Origin: Whitmania pigra
Taxonomy: Eukaryota > Annelida > Clitellata > Hirudinida > Haemopidae
Direction: 5' to 3'
DNA length: 64,000 nucleotides
Assembly (NCBI GenBank): GCA_021613335.1
Contig: JAJTWR010000021.1
Span: 1,643,501 to 1,707,500, forward strand
Part shown: positions 53,659-64,000 of the stretch, piece by piece
Layout: every line of letters starts with the position of its first letter
How positions within the stretch are numbered: position 1 is the stretch's first letter
Program-made: the position numbers and the translations under genes
The notes under the pieces: model-generated
Database searches by the model: none
Told to the model about the DNA's origin: nothing
The model's input: the letters and a program-made list of their open reading frames with translations, nothing else

Positions 53659-54360
53659 TGTTGGATTGCTGTACAGACTGACTAACGGCTTGTGATCAGT
53701 ATGAATGGTCACTGTATTTGTACGGATATGTATATGAAAATGTTCACAAGACCACACGACTGCGAGCGCTTCTCGTTCTACCTGTGAGTATCGCTGTTCG
53801 ACATCAGTTAACAATCTGCCGGCGTAAGCGACGATGTGTTCTTCGTTGTTATTTCCTTGTTAAATCAAGATGGCGCAGAGTCCGACTGGTCTAGCGTCAG
53901 TATGTATTTCTGTTTGCTTGCCAGAGTCAAAATACGACATTATTGGAGCATTTCAGAGTTTCTGTTTGAGTTGTGCGAGTACAGACTCTTGCTCATCGGT
54001 CCGCTGCCATGGTGGGTCTTGTCGTCTTAGTCTACGTAGCGGCTCAGAAACTATAGCATAGTTTAGTATGAAACGAGCGAAATAGTTAGTCATCCCGAGT
54101 AGACTGCGGACTTCAGATGCATTGGTTAGCGTGTCCATGTTGACAATTGACTGAATCTTCTTCGGATCTGCCATGATGCCATACTCAGGGAATACGTTAC
54201 CAAAGAATTCGAGAGTGCGTTTCGCATAGACGCATTTCTGCTTGTTAAGAGTTAACCCTTTTTCTCTCAGACGTTGAAACACGGCACGCAAATTGTTGAA
54301 CATCTCCTGCTCAGTTCTGCCGTACACAAGAATGTCGTCACTAATGTTTATGAGTTCTTC
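53659..54360 (-). mobile_element. Ty3/gypsy fragment: RT end and RNase H start
   Basis: Minus strand: ISDDILVYGRTEQEM (post-catalytic RT), LNKQKCVYAKRTLEFFG, SLLGMTNYFARFI, then RNase H (TEIHTDARPVGLCAILI, a TAA, then VAYAGRLLTDVEQRYSQ and TDHKPLVSLYSNPT). This is the upstream half of the fragment at 48295-49577. The in-frame TAA at about 53862 and truncation of RT mark it as dead. Confidence 0.8.
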
Positions 54361-54602
54361 TATTAAAGTCGATCAAATCCCGCACAGTTTCTACTGCTGA
54401 AACTCCTGCATCTCTTGCCACTTTTCCTGGATTCTTCCAAAGCTGCCTAATTCTTTTGCCCACCTCAATCCCCGGGCTGTGCATTTTGTTTTGACATTTT
54501 CTAAAGCAACTTGGCTCAAATCATTATGAAGCTTGACAAGTTCTTGTTCCAAAGATTCAATATCATTTGCCTCCTTGATATTTATAGTAGGATCTTCTAA
54601 GC

Positions 54603-55256
54603 CAGGGGTCTCAAACTCAAACTGCTCCGTGGGCCAAGTGATGACTTCTAAAGTTCCTCGAGGGCCGCATAGCCAGAACTTGTTTAAAATGATAAAAAGT
54701 CAATAAACAAGACAACGTAATAAGAACGTAGTGCTTTACAAACTTTCTAAAATCCATTTATTACAAATGTAATGTAGTCAATTTATGTATCGTTTTTGGC
54801 GTATCTGTATTTGGTTAACTTAGGTTTCAGTCCCTTTCTGTACTGACTGCTGACCTGGCAGCGTTTTGCGTCAACAAGGGCATCAATGTTAGGCTTGATT
54901 TTGTGAGAAGAAACCAATCTCAGTGTTGCTTGCAAATGTTCATTAGTGAGCTGTGACCTCAGTACAGACTTGTTAACTTTCATGGATGAGAAAAATTGTT
55001 CACATGCATATGTACTGCCAAACATTGCAAGAATCCTTGCAGTAGCAGAGAGTAACCTTGGAAATCTTTCTCGTAAATCTCGAAGGACTACGAATAAATA
55101 AGTAGGTAAGATTTTCTCCTGGTTAAGATGGCGCTTTTGCAAAAGTTCAAACACTGGCAATAGAACAATTGAAAAATGTAATGTAAATTTTTATTAATAT
55201 GTATTCGTCGAGGGCCGCATGAAATGCCTTTGCGGGCCGCGTGTTTGAGACCCCTG
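54603..55256 (-). mobile_element. hAT element of 654 bp with 8-bp target duplication TTCTAAGC
   Basis: Inverted termini CAGGGGTCTCAAACTC (left) and CAGGGGTCTCAAACACG (right, read on minus), with GAGGGCCGCA-type subterminal motifs on both sides. TTCTAAGC is duplicated at 54595-54602 and 55257-55264. The target is the transposase region of another hAT element. It encodes only the hATC end. Confidence 0.95.
54783..55160 (-). CDS. hATC-only transposase fragment of the 654-bp element
   Basis: Open for 125 codons from a TTG; the first Met codons are internal. It contains the dimerisation signature (ILAMFGSTYACEQFFSSMKV, then SQLTNEHLQATLRL) of GTF2IRD2-like hAT transposases and a basic tail ending TKYRYAKNDT. 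The DDE residues and zinc finger are absent. Whether it is translated is unknown. Confidence 0.65.
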   Translation of the reverse strand: MPVFELLQKRHLNQEKILPTYLFVVLRDLRERFPRLLSATARILAMFGSTYACEQFFSSMKVNKSVLRSQLTNEHLQATLRLVSSHKIKPNIDALVDAKRCQVSSQYRKGLKPKLTKYRYAKNDT

Positions 55257-55732
55257 TTCTAAGCGCATCTGTAAATGATCAGTTTTTCCAAGAATGGCAT
55301 TCCAGAAAAATATGAAGTTAAAATTTAGTATGACAGTAACTGTTCTGCATCACTTCTGGATTAGGCGTCATAGTTTAATCCTCTGATAATTTGTGTGGCA
55401 GCCCTACTATAGTTCATCCAGTCCTGCATGGATAGCTTTAACTGCTTCTTATCGTGCGCTCCAACGTGCTTCAGATTCCCGCTTTCCTGTGATGCGTACA
55501 GCTTTTTTAAACTCGTTCACAGTGGCAGACGTATAATACGTCTTGATGTAGCCGCTGCAGTCATCTTGTGACCGATTTATTACCCTTGTTCAGTTATTGT
55601 AGTGTAATATTGTTTAAGATACAATCATAAAAAGCCTAATTTGTAAGCCTCCTTTTGGCGCCCCTCTACCTTTCGTCCGAGTGTCGTGTTTATGACACCG
55701 GGGGCATATGTATCCCCCTAGCTGAGCCACTG

Positions 55733-56801
55733 CTTCAATTTACGGGCTTTGTGGCATCCTATGCGCAAAAAGTTCTTCTTTAAGACGTGTTTCTTTCCCC
55801 CCTTTCTTTTATTTTTCAAGCAGATTGATCCAATGGAGATTATAAGTTGTAATACCTTGATTTTGTGAAGGACGAGTTGCAGATAGAATACGTGATGCTC
55901 CAGCTTTAAAAATTAACTAAGGAATATAGAGTTTTAATTTGAATATTGAATGTCATATTTATTTTATTATTAGTTACATTTATTTGAGTCATTTATGTGA
56001 ATTGTATAATAATTTGAACCACTTCTTCTCATTAATATTCATGAGTTGGCTGGGCCCTGTAAATCGAAGGTCCGATCTTAAAGTGTTGTCTTATATAAGT
56101 AAAATAAATAAATGATATTTGCATTCGGATTGCATGCAAAAAGCTCTACACATCTTGCTATTAGAAATATATTTATATAAAAATTAACAATATATTAAAA
56201 TTTAAGCGCTTTATATATATATAGTATAGACGGAAACATTGCACTCACAGGCAGCATCTTATATTTTATGATTATTATTTGTTGCAGACATTTTTAAAAT
56301 TTGAAATTTATGCATAAGTAAATTGAAGCAATAACATTTGAACTGTATGTTAATTCTGTTTATGTTGAACCTAAAATGAATGTGAATGTTTATGTGTACG
56401 TGATTCTAAATTTATCATAATCCAAACTAGCGGTGGTTTAGGAGTGGTTGGCGGGTTGTTTGGTGAAGTTTCTATTTTGTTTGCCATAAAACTGGTTCCA
56501 TGGTTTGAAGTGAGGATATAATTTGAAAAATTTGTAATCTTTTTTGTGGCTTTAAGATATTTGTGAGCAAGATAATATCATCTTGGGAAAGCAATTGCTA
56601 CGTGATTTTCATATCACCTGACCGTCTAAATAAATATGCAAGTTCAGACTAACTCTTGAGTAACGTATGCACGAAGCTGTATTATTTCCAGTATGAAGAA
56701 TATACATTGAAAAAAATTGTCTAGATTTTTGTCTTCGTTTGTGGATTTAAAAAATGTATCATTTTGCCTAAAACTTTTAATGTTGTTTTGTAACTTACAG
56801 G
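55733..56801. other. Gene-free stretch, probably upstream region or intron of the zinc-finger gene
   Basis: AT-rich sequence with TATATA near 56212-56224. It ends with the acceptor-like TTTTGTAACTTACAG at 56787-56801, which suggests that an upstream exon exists somewhere in it or before it. Confidence 0.4.
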
Positions 56802-58489
56802 ATAAAGTTATGTCTGACTTTGCATTGCATGTGAAAGAGGGTGGAAGCATGCCTCATAATGCAAATGAATGTTTCTCAAGTGAATTTATCAACAAACCAG
56901 ACTGCAGTGAAAAAAGCAGTGAGTCTTGCAGTGTAATTGATGACACTGATGTAATCTGTGAAGAAGTTGTTGTAGAAAGTCCAGCTGCAAAACCAAATGG
57001 CCTGAAAAACTTCAATGCTTCACTTGATGGTGAAGTCATCTGTATCGAAGATTCAGAAGATGAAACTTCTTGCAGTCAAAACTTGGGACCAGTTGGCAAT
57101 AAAAATGTTCTCATCCGTGTGCCTAGAGAGAATGGTAGCAATTTGGAATTTCTATATCCAGATGCAAGATCCATCTTGTCTCTAACCAGCATAAATGCAA
57201 GTCCAGAGATTAGCAAAATATTGTGTGACATTGGCTTCAACTTGATTTTGTGTAAATTCTTTTCAAATAATGACATGAACAGTGAGGATTCCATCAAACA
57301 TTTGAATGCCCCACTAAAGCATTGTAAATGTGGTTTTAAAAGTGAATCTGCCTTAATATTTAATAGCCATGTAAATTTGCTGGATGGCATTCCATTAAAA
57401 TGTTGCCTGTGTAAGAATTTCTCGGCTAGACGACTAAAAAAACTTGCAATGCACATGAAGAACGTTCATGCCGTTCCTGAATATTGGGCCGAGAAATATC
57501 CCTCGTACCAATGCCATTTTTGTGAACACAATGCCAACACTCCCACTGCTTTGAAGAAACACACAAGAAATTGCACTTCTAAGTTTATCCTGAATTCAAA
57601 TCTGGCACCTCGAAATGAGGAAGAGCAAAGTTTGTTCTTTGATGGCATTTCAAAATCCTCAAGAGCTTTTTCTGTCATATACCCCAATCCGATGAATGGT
57701 GCTTTAGGGGTTGGCGTTTCTGCAAATGATTTGCTTCCCGCGTCTCAAACCACTCAGGCATCTGTAATTGTGTCAAACGGTAAAGGGCACAAGAATATCT
57801 CTCATGTAATAGAGTGTGGCTACTGCAAAGCCTCCTTGAAGGATCTTTCTTCTTTAGGAGTCCACATGGAGGTCGTGCACAGCATTCGGTACTCTTTCGA
57901 ATCTTCGGCTTCTGAAGTGGAGGACAAGCCTATGGTGGTCGTTCCGGACGAAGGTGTTGGCATTGGGGAAAATCTTGATGCTAATTACGATCGGCCGTCC
58001 TTTTCCTCATCCTCTCCGGGATCCACCGGCAGAACGGACGTGGACGTGGAAAAAGAACTTGCGAAGATGGCTCTAAGGAGAGAGTGCTTGTGGTGCTGCC
58101 GGAGGTTTGACAACTTGGAAATGTTTGAAGATCACATGATCGAGGAGCACGACGACCTGAAGTGCGACATCGAAGGTTTCTGGCTGGCGATCGAAGCGGG
58201 CCTGAGGGAGTGCACCGGATCGAAAACGGCTCTCGAGAAGGTCTGTCCTCTGTGCCGGCAGTCGTTTGAAACTTCCTCATCTTGTCACAGGCACATCTTG
58301 AATAAGCATTGGAAGTTACATCTGGAAGAGTGCCAGTGGTGCTGTGACATCACCACTCTGCAATTACCTTATTTGAATATGCATAATGGCGAGATGGATG
58401 TCGATGCTCTTGAATCTTCCAATGAAAGTGACAGCACGTCGACATCGTCGTTTTTGTCGGACATTGACTCAAAGGAAGTTCTGAGATAG
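56802..58489 (+). CDS. MEP-1-like multi-zinc-finger protein
   Basis: MEP-1 proteins are nuclear zinc-finger cofactors that work with Mi-2 and HDAC complexes in germline/soma gene repression. The exon is open to TAG at 58487-58489. I place its start at 56802, after a good acceptor, with the first ATG at 56811; an upstream exon is possible. Fingers in order: CKCGFKSESALIFNSH, CCLCKNFSARRLKKLAMHMK, CHFCEHNANTPTALKKH (ending H...C), CGYCKASLKDLSSLGVH, CLWCCRRFDNLEMFEDHM and CPLCRQSFETSSSCHRH. The block with LAMHMKNVHAVPEYW and the Cys finger after it is the best MEP-1 match. The N-terminus is acidic with SUMO-interaction-like VICIEDSEDE. About 560 residues, shorter than typical MEP-1 (roughly 850 or more). 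The frame is undamaged. Confidence 0.7.
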
Positions 58490-58908
58490 TTTTCAGTTTT
58501 CAAAACAGTTGTATTTTCGAGGATTGCCATTTTTCTTTGAATCTTTGATAATTTTCAATAATAGTTTCTCAAAATGGATTTCATTTGAATTACTGTTTGC
58601 GTTGAAACATGGCTTAGTTGTATGCCTATTAAGGCCTAACTTTTAGTGACCTAACTTGGAGTGGGCTAATGATAATTTCTGCTAATTGCCAAGGCCCAAA
58701 CAAAACCCGCTTGATGGAAAACACCGCAAATGTATTAGTTCAAAGTTTACCGATAAATTGCGAATGTTGTTAATGTTAATTAGGAGTCCTAGGCGCTGTC
58801 ATGTTCTGGAAGTAAAAGCTATCGAAGGGGGAATTAAAGGAAATTTTTGCTGAACCCTCGCAGGTCTTAGTAGCCAATTAATTTGTTAAAAACCTAATTT
58901 CGTTAAAC
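58490..58908. other. 3' UTR and spacer
   Basis: Follows the zinc-finger stop codon. No canonical AATAAA is evident and no repeat was recognised. Confidence 0.4.
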
Positions 58909-58920
58909 TTGCTGAAACGG

Positions 58921-61900
58921 ATGGCATGTTTTAGACTGTCTAGGTTTTATAGCAGACGGGATGATTGCATCACCATAGAGTTACGTTACCAAACAAACAT
59001 GACGTTAGCTCTAGAGCCGCCTGTCGAGTCGTTATTGAGCGAGAAATTGGTTTCAAAACAAAGAGAAGAACATTTCTGGAATCCTAAAATGAAATCAAAG
59101 CGTGCGGGTTTATGAGGTGGTGACAGAACTTAGGTTGAGACCACCGATGAACCAACAATTCATCACAATTAAATTCGCGACTTCGAAATTGGAAATGCTC
59201 GCCAACAGACTCTGGAAAAGCGGAGAGCCGCACGATCTAGATTATGTTTACGGAAGGATATGGTTACATAGCCTGGAGCTGGCGCATTATTTTGGTAGCG
59301 CCACTGCTGAAGAGTACTTGAGAGGATTGGTTGGCCACTGGGTTTATTTCTATAGAGTTCTCTATAATTATAGAATTAACGTAATTATAATTTTAATTGG
59401 CAGAATATCAAGTATCAGCCAAAACAAGGACCCTCGACTCCACTCAAAGTGTCCGTCGTCATCTCTGATGGATGCGTAGCTGATGAATTGATGGATAAAA
59501 ATGGAGAGAACAAATATAGACTTCAATCTTCCAAGAACTTAACCAGCAACACAAGTAACGAGTATGAAAGTTGTTAACTTAGTATTCTACATAATAGGCC
59601 TTTAGTTTAAAAAGGAAAGTAACGCAATTTCAGAGGTAATGAACAAATTCTACCTTCGAAATATTCAGCAACGAGCAACAATGCCGATGTTGTTCGATGT
59701 CAAACCGATGACGAAAAAGATGAAGCGGCTGTGGACGACATGAAGCTGAGGTTTTCTAAACCCGGTTCTCTCAGAGGAGATAGAATCATGTCTCTCATTA
59801 AGGTTGCATGTTTTTGGATGAAAAGTCGAAATGAATTCAATCAAATAAAACAAATCCAATCAAATAGTAAGCCAAAAATTGGTTAACATCCTCTGGTGCT
59901 TGTAGAGCCGACAAATGAACTATTATCATCATTTGTTATTGATAATCTGCTATTCCAAACATAATTCAAAAGAATTTTATTCTAAATGTGAACTCATTCT
60001 AAAGATTCCTTTAAATGACATATGATTAAGTGATAATTAAATAAGCTAATTTGGATGGTTAAGTTTTCAATAATAAGTCTGTGACTTCATGTGAATACAA
60101 AGAAAGCTTTGAGAAGAAATCGGACTAATTTTGCACCCAAATCCTTAGAACAAATGTTTGAATAGCCGTGGAATTTTTATCATCATTATCGATGCTCCAA
60201 CTTTAGTCGTAAATTTCACAATTAAGCGAATGTTAATTACGTCGAGACATACATAGAAAAAGAAGATTAATTCAACAGAAGAACTAAAGCATTAACTTAA
60301 AATTATGCACAACTTGCAACAAATTCTGCATAGGTACCTCTCGATCGGTTTGCTCACGACAAGAACCTTTTAACTCTCTACCAGTCCATTCAGAGTGACC
60401 AGGTACGTCTCTTGTGGCTCGATACGTCAGAGGACGATAAAACCCTTCCTGGTCTGCCACCTCTTCGATCTCCAGCCCTCTTCTATGTTCCACCGCTCGA
60501 GGAAAACCTCAGAAGTTTGCCCGGTCCCTTGAGAAGGCAAAGAATGAAGCGCTGGAGGGTCTATAGGAGTTCTTCACATTCCAGGAGTAATTACATAGAA
60601 AAGGCAAAAAAACGATTGCTTCAGGTTTTTTTTCACATTGATTGATTACTTTTATTTTGTAACAACAATATTGCAATATTTTCTAATTGAAATTTGGGAA
60701 GGCTTCAAGAAATTAAACTGAGTGGCTAAAATTCACAGTCCTTATTTTGATGTCTTATGTGAGATCTTGAACAAGAATAAATAATTATAATAAAATTTAA
60801 AATCAAAAGAAGACGGAGACGAAAAATATTTCTAAAATATCGCGGAGCTAGCTAAAATGAATTCACACACTATTTGTTCAGTGTAATTCAGTCAAATTGT
60901 AACGTTGAAGCAACGAAACTATTCTCTGGCGAGGTGGTTGAGAGAGACCTCAGTTCACCGAGTGTCGAGTACCAACTACCTTTTAAACCTTGATCAGCAT
61001 CACAACACCGACAGCAAGAATCCGTCCAACAATTCCGTTGTAATTAGCAATAAATCCACAACCGAGGAACAACTGAGACAAAAGTTAGCGTCCGATTTGA
61101 ATCTCAACAGGAATTCCTCCACACCAGTTCTGCACGTTGGAGGATCGAAAATGGTCTGCCTCAGAGGGTCCAAGGACAGGATCAAGTCTTCTCTGTCTGA
61201 TGCTCACCTCAACAAGTATGCAAGTGATTGGTACTTAAAATTATTGGCAATTAATGGAACGATCTCACATGGCCTGTTAAGTCATCTGACACAGTCGCTT
61301 CATCCAAAACCAACCTCAAATTAATTGTATTTTAAAATTCATGATTTCGTTGTAATTTTTTTTACTTTTAATATTTAGAACAAAGAATTTCAGCAAGTAC
61401 TATTATTAATGTTGTTATTGTTCTTAATAACAGCATTAATCGAAAACATTAAATGGACAGTTTAATAAATAAAAAATACAGTTCTTTAACTGCACGTATA
61501 TTTCAATGACATTTCAAATGTAGTAATTTTCAAAATAAAATTATTTAAGCAAAATGAAATATATTAATAAAGAAATAGTTCTTCAAGAAACACATTAAAT
61601 TAAAAGTGGAATTTTAGAAAAGAATTCGATTTTTTTTAAATTCATTTGTAGTGTAAGACTTATCCTCAGCTACCAGAGGATTAATAATAATGAAATTTGG
61701 TCTGCTATAAATTTTGAGCCGCGCTAAGACATTCCAATCAATCTTGTTTTTTGATTTCATTGTTCATGGAGCCTCATTTTTTAAAATATCTGAACTAAAA
61801 AAAATTATTTTTCTATTTCATTGCTTCAATAGCCTCTTTGCCACTCACTTTTTTCTAAAATGCAACTCTAATATTTGCTTCTTGATTTACTGTTGCTAAT

Positions 61901-63086
61901 TTGAATGCTGCTGTATTCATAAAGGAAGCGTGCGTAAGATTTATGCCACAGTTCAGACTAAAATGAAAGTAGTAACATTTCGCTTCATAAAACATTCATA
62001 CAAGCTTCGAGAGAACATGCAATTTAAAATGCGTTTTGTTATAAACAATACAACGATTTTATTAGAATATTTTTTCAATAATTAAATAAATTTCATTTTA
62101 GAATCAGCATATAAAGGCACATTTTTTCAAAAAATGTCCCTATTATTATATAGATTTTGTTTTAGGTAAAATCAGCATAATTTTAACAGAATATTAATGA
62201 CCATTCCACTAAACTCTATCACAGAATATCAGATGCAAAATCCGCTGGTAACAATGAAGCGGTTACAGCAGAGGTTTGACATTATTTCCAATTTCTTTAA
62301 AAACATTTTTAACTTTTTCATTTTTAACCTAACAACTTTTTAAAGCAAATTGATGCTACTAAGGAGAGAAAAGAAGCACTTTCTACCTCATATGTTGAAC
62401 ATCAGACCGCGAGGCCGGATTCCAGCAAAACGAGTTCATCTTCACGACTTTCTACGCCTGCCAGTGTTCCAAACTTCAGTTCCAATTACTTTGCTCCGAA
62501 AGTTCAGCCCATGCCCTACTTTCTCTTCTATCCAACAAAACCTCAACCTGTGGTCCTTCAAACTTCTCCTTGGATTGTCCGTACGCCCGGAAGGCCCATG
62601 CTTGCCCGTATGATGCCAACCCAAGTTCTTCTCCCAGGGTTCAGGCCTCTTTCTGTTTCGAGACCTGCTGTCGTGCGAATGCAACAATGCAACACGAAGT
62701 GCTCTCCGCCGAGCATGCCCTTCCCTGCTGCAGTCGGAAAAATTAGCGTTGATTCGACAACGCAGGCCTTCCACATGACGAGGTTCCAAATCCCGTTGAA
62801 ACAACAGAACGGCTGTTTTACAAATCAGACAGCACCGCCGAGAATAATATCTTTGAAAGCAGACCAAGGAACTCAAACAGAGGTGGCAGAGGACAGCTTG
62901 CAACAGAAGACTGCCTCTCAAAAAATTCAAAAACTCTCAGATTTGAAGGTCTCTCTCGTCCATTTTCCTTCTCAACCAATCCACGCCAACCTCGGCTTCC
63001 CTGTGGGAATGCCTCATTTCAGGAATTTCGGCATGAATTGTTTTCCGTTCGTCCAATTGACTCATCTCAGCAACAATGCCGTTTGA
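58921..63086 (+). CDS. Unrecognised multi-exon gene
   Basis: I do not recognise the product. An exon-like start (ATG 58921, MACFRLSRFYSRRDD, running to EEHFWNPKMKSKR) meets the next block (RVYEVVTELRLRPP, through KLEMLANRLWKSGEPHDLDY and HYFGSATAEEYLRGLVGHW, ending 59341) with a one-base frame change at about 59100. From there the exons join without conflict: 59404-59561, 59634-59802, 60385-60624, 60911-61215, 62225-62273, 62346-63086 (stop TGA). Later exons are low-complexity and charged: KSIQSDQVRLLWLD-type, Arg-rich RRQRMKRWRVYRSSSHSRS, Ser/Asn-rich, and a last exon rich in Pro, Gln and aromatic residues (KVQPMPYFLFYPTKPQP). The second block (about 60 residues, LANRLW to GLVGHW) looks like the only folded domain. 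An alternative start is ATG 59149. No signal peptide or membrane segment is visible. Confidence 0.6.
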
Positions 63087-64000
63087 CAGAGAATGACAAT
63101 AATGTCCATTTGTTTAGTTTAGTATCGGTGTTTTTAATTCAATCATTCGCTCTGAAATCAATTCCTTCAAGTTGTTAAGTTGTTGTAGTTCAAAGTTCAA
63201 CTTCGTTGCTCTGGGATTTCTTTACGAGTTCCTTAACGTTTGGAAATTTCAATTTTAGTTTAAAAAGCTTATCTTGTCAAGTAGTATTTTTCAAGTTCTT
63301 ACGTTCAGTGACATTCTCTTGACGCCCAGCATGCCCCATTGAACCATCGAACTATTGACCCATTGAACAATTAAACTCTCATTAAAAATCGCGATTGGGA
63401 TTTTTGTAGAAGGAAGTATTTGTACATTTTTATCCATATTTTCTGACAATAAATCCATAAACGCCGTTCGGTTTTCGTTTTCATAGCGAATTTTGCAGCT
63501 CTCAGGTTGATGAAAACTGATATCCGATTAAAAAAAATTTGAATAAAACAACTCAATTAGGGTATACTTTAATACTATTAAATATTAGGGTCAATACTTT
63601 AATAAAGTCCACTTAACCACTTCTACTTAACTAACATGTGAGAGCAAATTAATTCCTCCTATTTGCGCTTGTCCTCATTCTCAATGAGGATCATTCAGAA
63701 GCTGCTAAAGATGCTTTCATTCGTAATTTGTACGCAGTTCTAGGACAACTTCTCCTTGTTATTTTAACTAATTAAATCAAATATGGTTTAATTTAAATAT
63801 TTGCTACCTAACTTTATTACTGTCAAACGAAAAAGTACGCAGAGTAAATAACTTTTCATTTTACAATCTTTAAATTTCTTATTTTTGTTTATCATGTGAT
63901 GGGGTTATTAAAAAAATTTCCTGACTTTATTAAAAATTATCTGAACGTTTTAAAATAATTTCATCTAACAAGCAAGGAGCACGTTTTGCTCGACGGTCGC
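63087..64000. other. 3' UTR and gene-free end of window
   Basis: AATAAA-type signals occur at about 63449 and 63542. Short echoes of CCCATTGAAC lie near 63335-63370. No further gene was seen before the window ends. Confidence 0.4.

Larger units (their letters stand above)
54360..55732 (-). mobile_element. hAT element remnant, ZMYM-type, 5' end and transposase part
   Basis: Read on the minus strand, the terminus CAGTGGCTCAGCTAGGGGG at 55732 is typical of hAT elements carrying zf-MYM transposases. Transposase pieces follow in several frames: SEARWSARYEAVKAIHAGL near 55490, then FWNAILGKTDHL, and, beyond the inner element, TINIKEANDIESLEQELVKL and KTKCTARGLRW. Shifts and stops break it. The other terminus was lost where it meets the gypsy fragment. 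It hosts the 654-bp hAT element. Confidence 0.65.

Noticed and set aside
49461..53695. Several plus-strand frames of 60-207 codons
   Set aside because: They are antisense to the RLE LINE coding frame and reflect its higher GC content.
46918..54360. One single complete gypsy element
   Set aside because: RT sequence appears twice in different forms and a protease start lies next to an integrase end near 48290, so at least two fragments are joined; no LTRs were found.
1..64000. CRISPR array, rRNA genes or bacterial-type operons
   Set aside because: No regular spaced repeats or rRNA-like blocks were seen; the gene structure is eukaryotic.

Overview
The window looks like AT-rich nuclear DNA of an invertebrate animal. 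Host genes are split by short GT-AG introns, and a few introns appear to be GC-AG. The gene families (BPI/LBP, CD38-like ADP-ribosyl cyclase, fibrinogen-related domain, kringle, SBF/MTMR5-13, MEP-1-like zinc finger) are metazoan. Most other DNA is transposon: hAT, Ty3/gypsy, CR1/L2-like LINEs, an RLE-type LINE and tRNA-derived SINEs. I cannot name the phylum from the sequence alone.

Layout. 0-2 kb: transposon relics. 2.7-7 kb: a broken DCP2-like Nudix gene, then a broken sacsin-like block. 7.2-10.2 kb: the 3' end of an SBF (MTMR5/13) gene with lost exon parts. 11.7-13.8 kb: an ADP-ribosyl cyclase gene with a frameshift and a nonsense codon. 13.8-14.9 kb: a hAT remnant carrying a MITE. 15.4-18.6 kb and 35.2-37.6 kb: two copies of one segment, each with an intact single-exon gene of about 460 residues built from four ALYREF-like RRM domains. 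19.4-19.9 kb: a fibrinogen-domain relic. 20.7-26.6 kb: a hAT element hosting a SINE-bearing block and a defective gypsy element with nearly identical LTRs. 26.9-27.2 kb: two exons of a kringle gene. 27.3-35.0 kb: a LINE split by a hAT element and by a second LINE. 38-42.4 kb: hAT pieces and a poorly understood minus-strand exon cluster. 43.8-46.5 kb: a complete eight-exon BPI/LBP-like gene. 46.9-55.7 kb: decayed gypsy and hAT elements, with an intact RLE-type LINE inserted. 56.8-58.5 kb: MEP-1-like zinc-finger protein. 58.9-63.1 kb: a multi-exon gene I do not recognise.

Three observations stand out. First, the duplicated four-RRM gene stays open in both copies while many neighbouring host genes are broken. 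Second, three unrelated hAT elements of 0.65-1.1 kb each keep both termini, an 8-bp target duplication and only the C-terminal (dimerisation) part of the transposase. Third, host genes repeatedly carry single-base frameshifts, often at homopolymers, so pseudogenisation and assembly error must be told apart. No CRISPR array, operon or functional tRNA or rRNA gene was seen.
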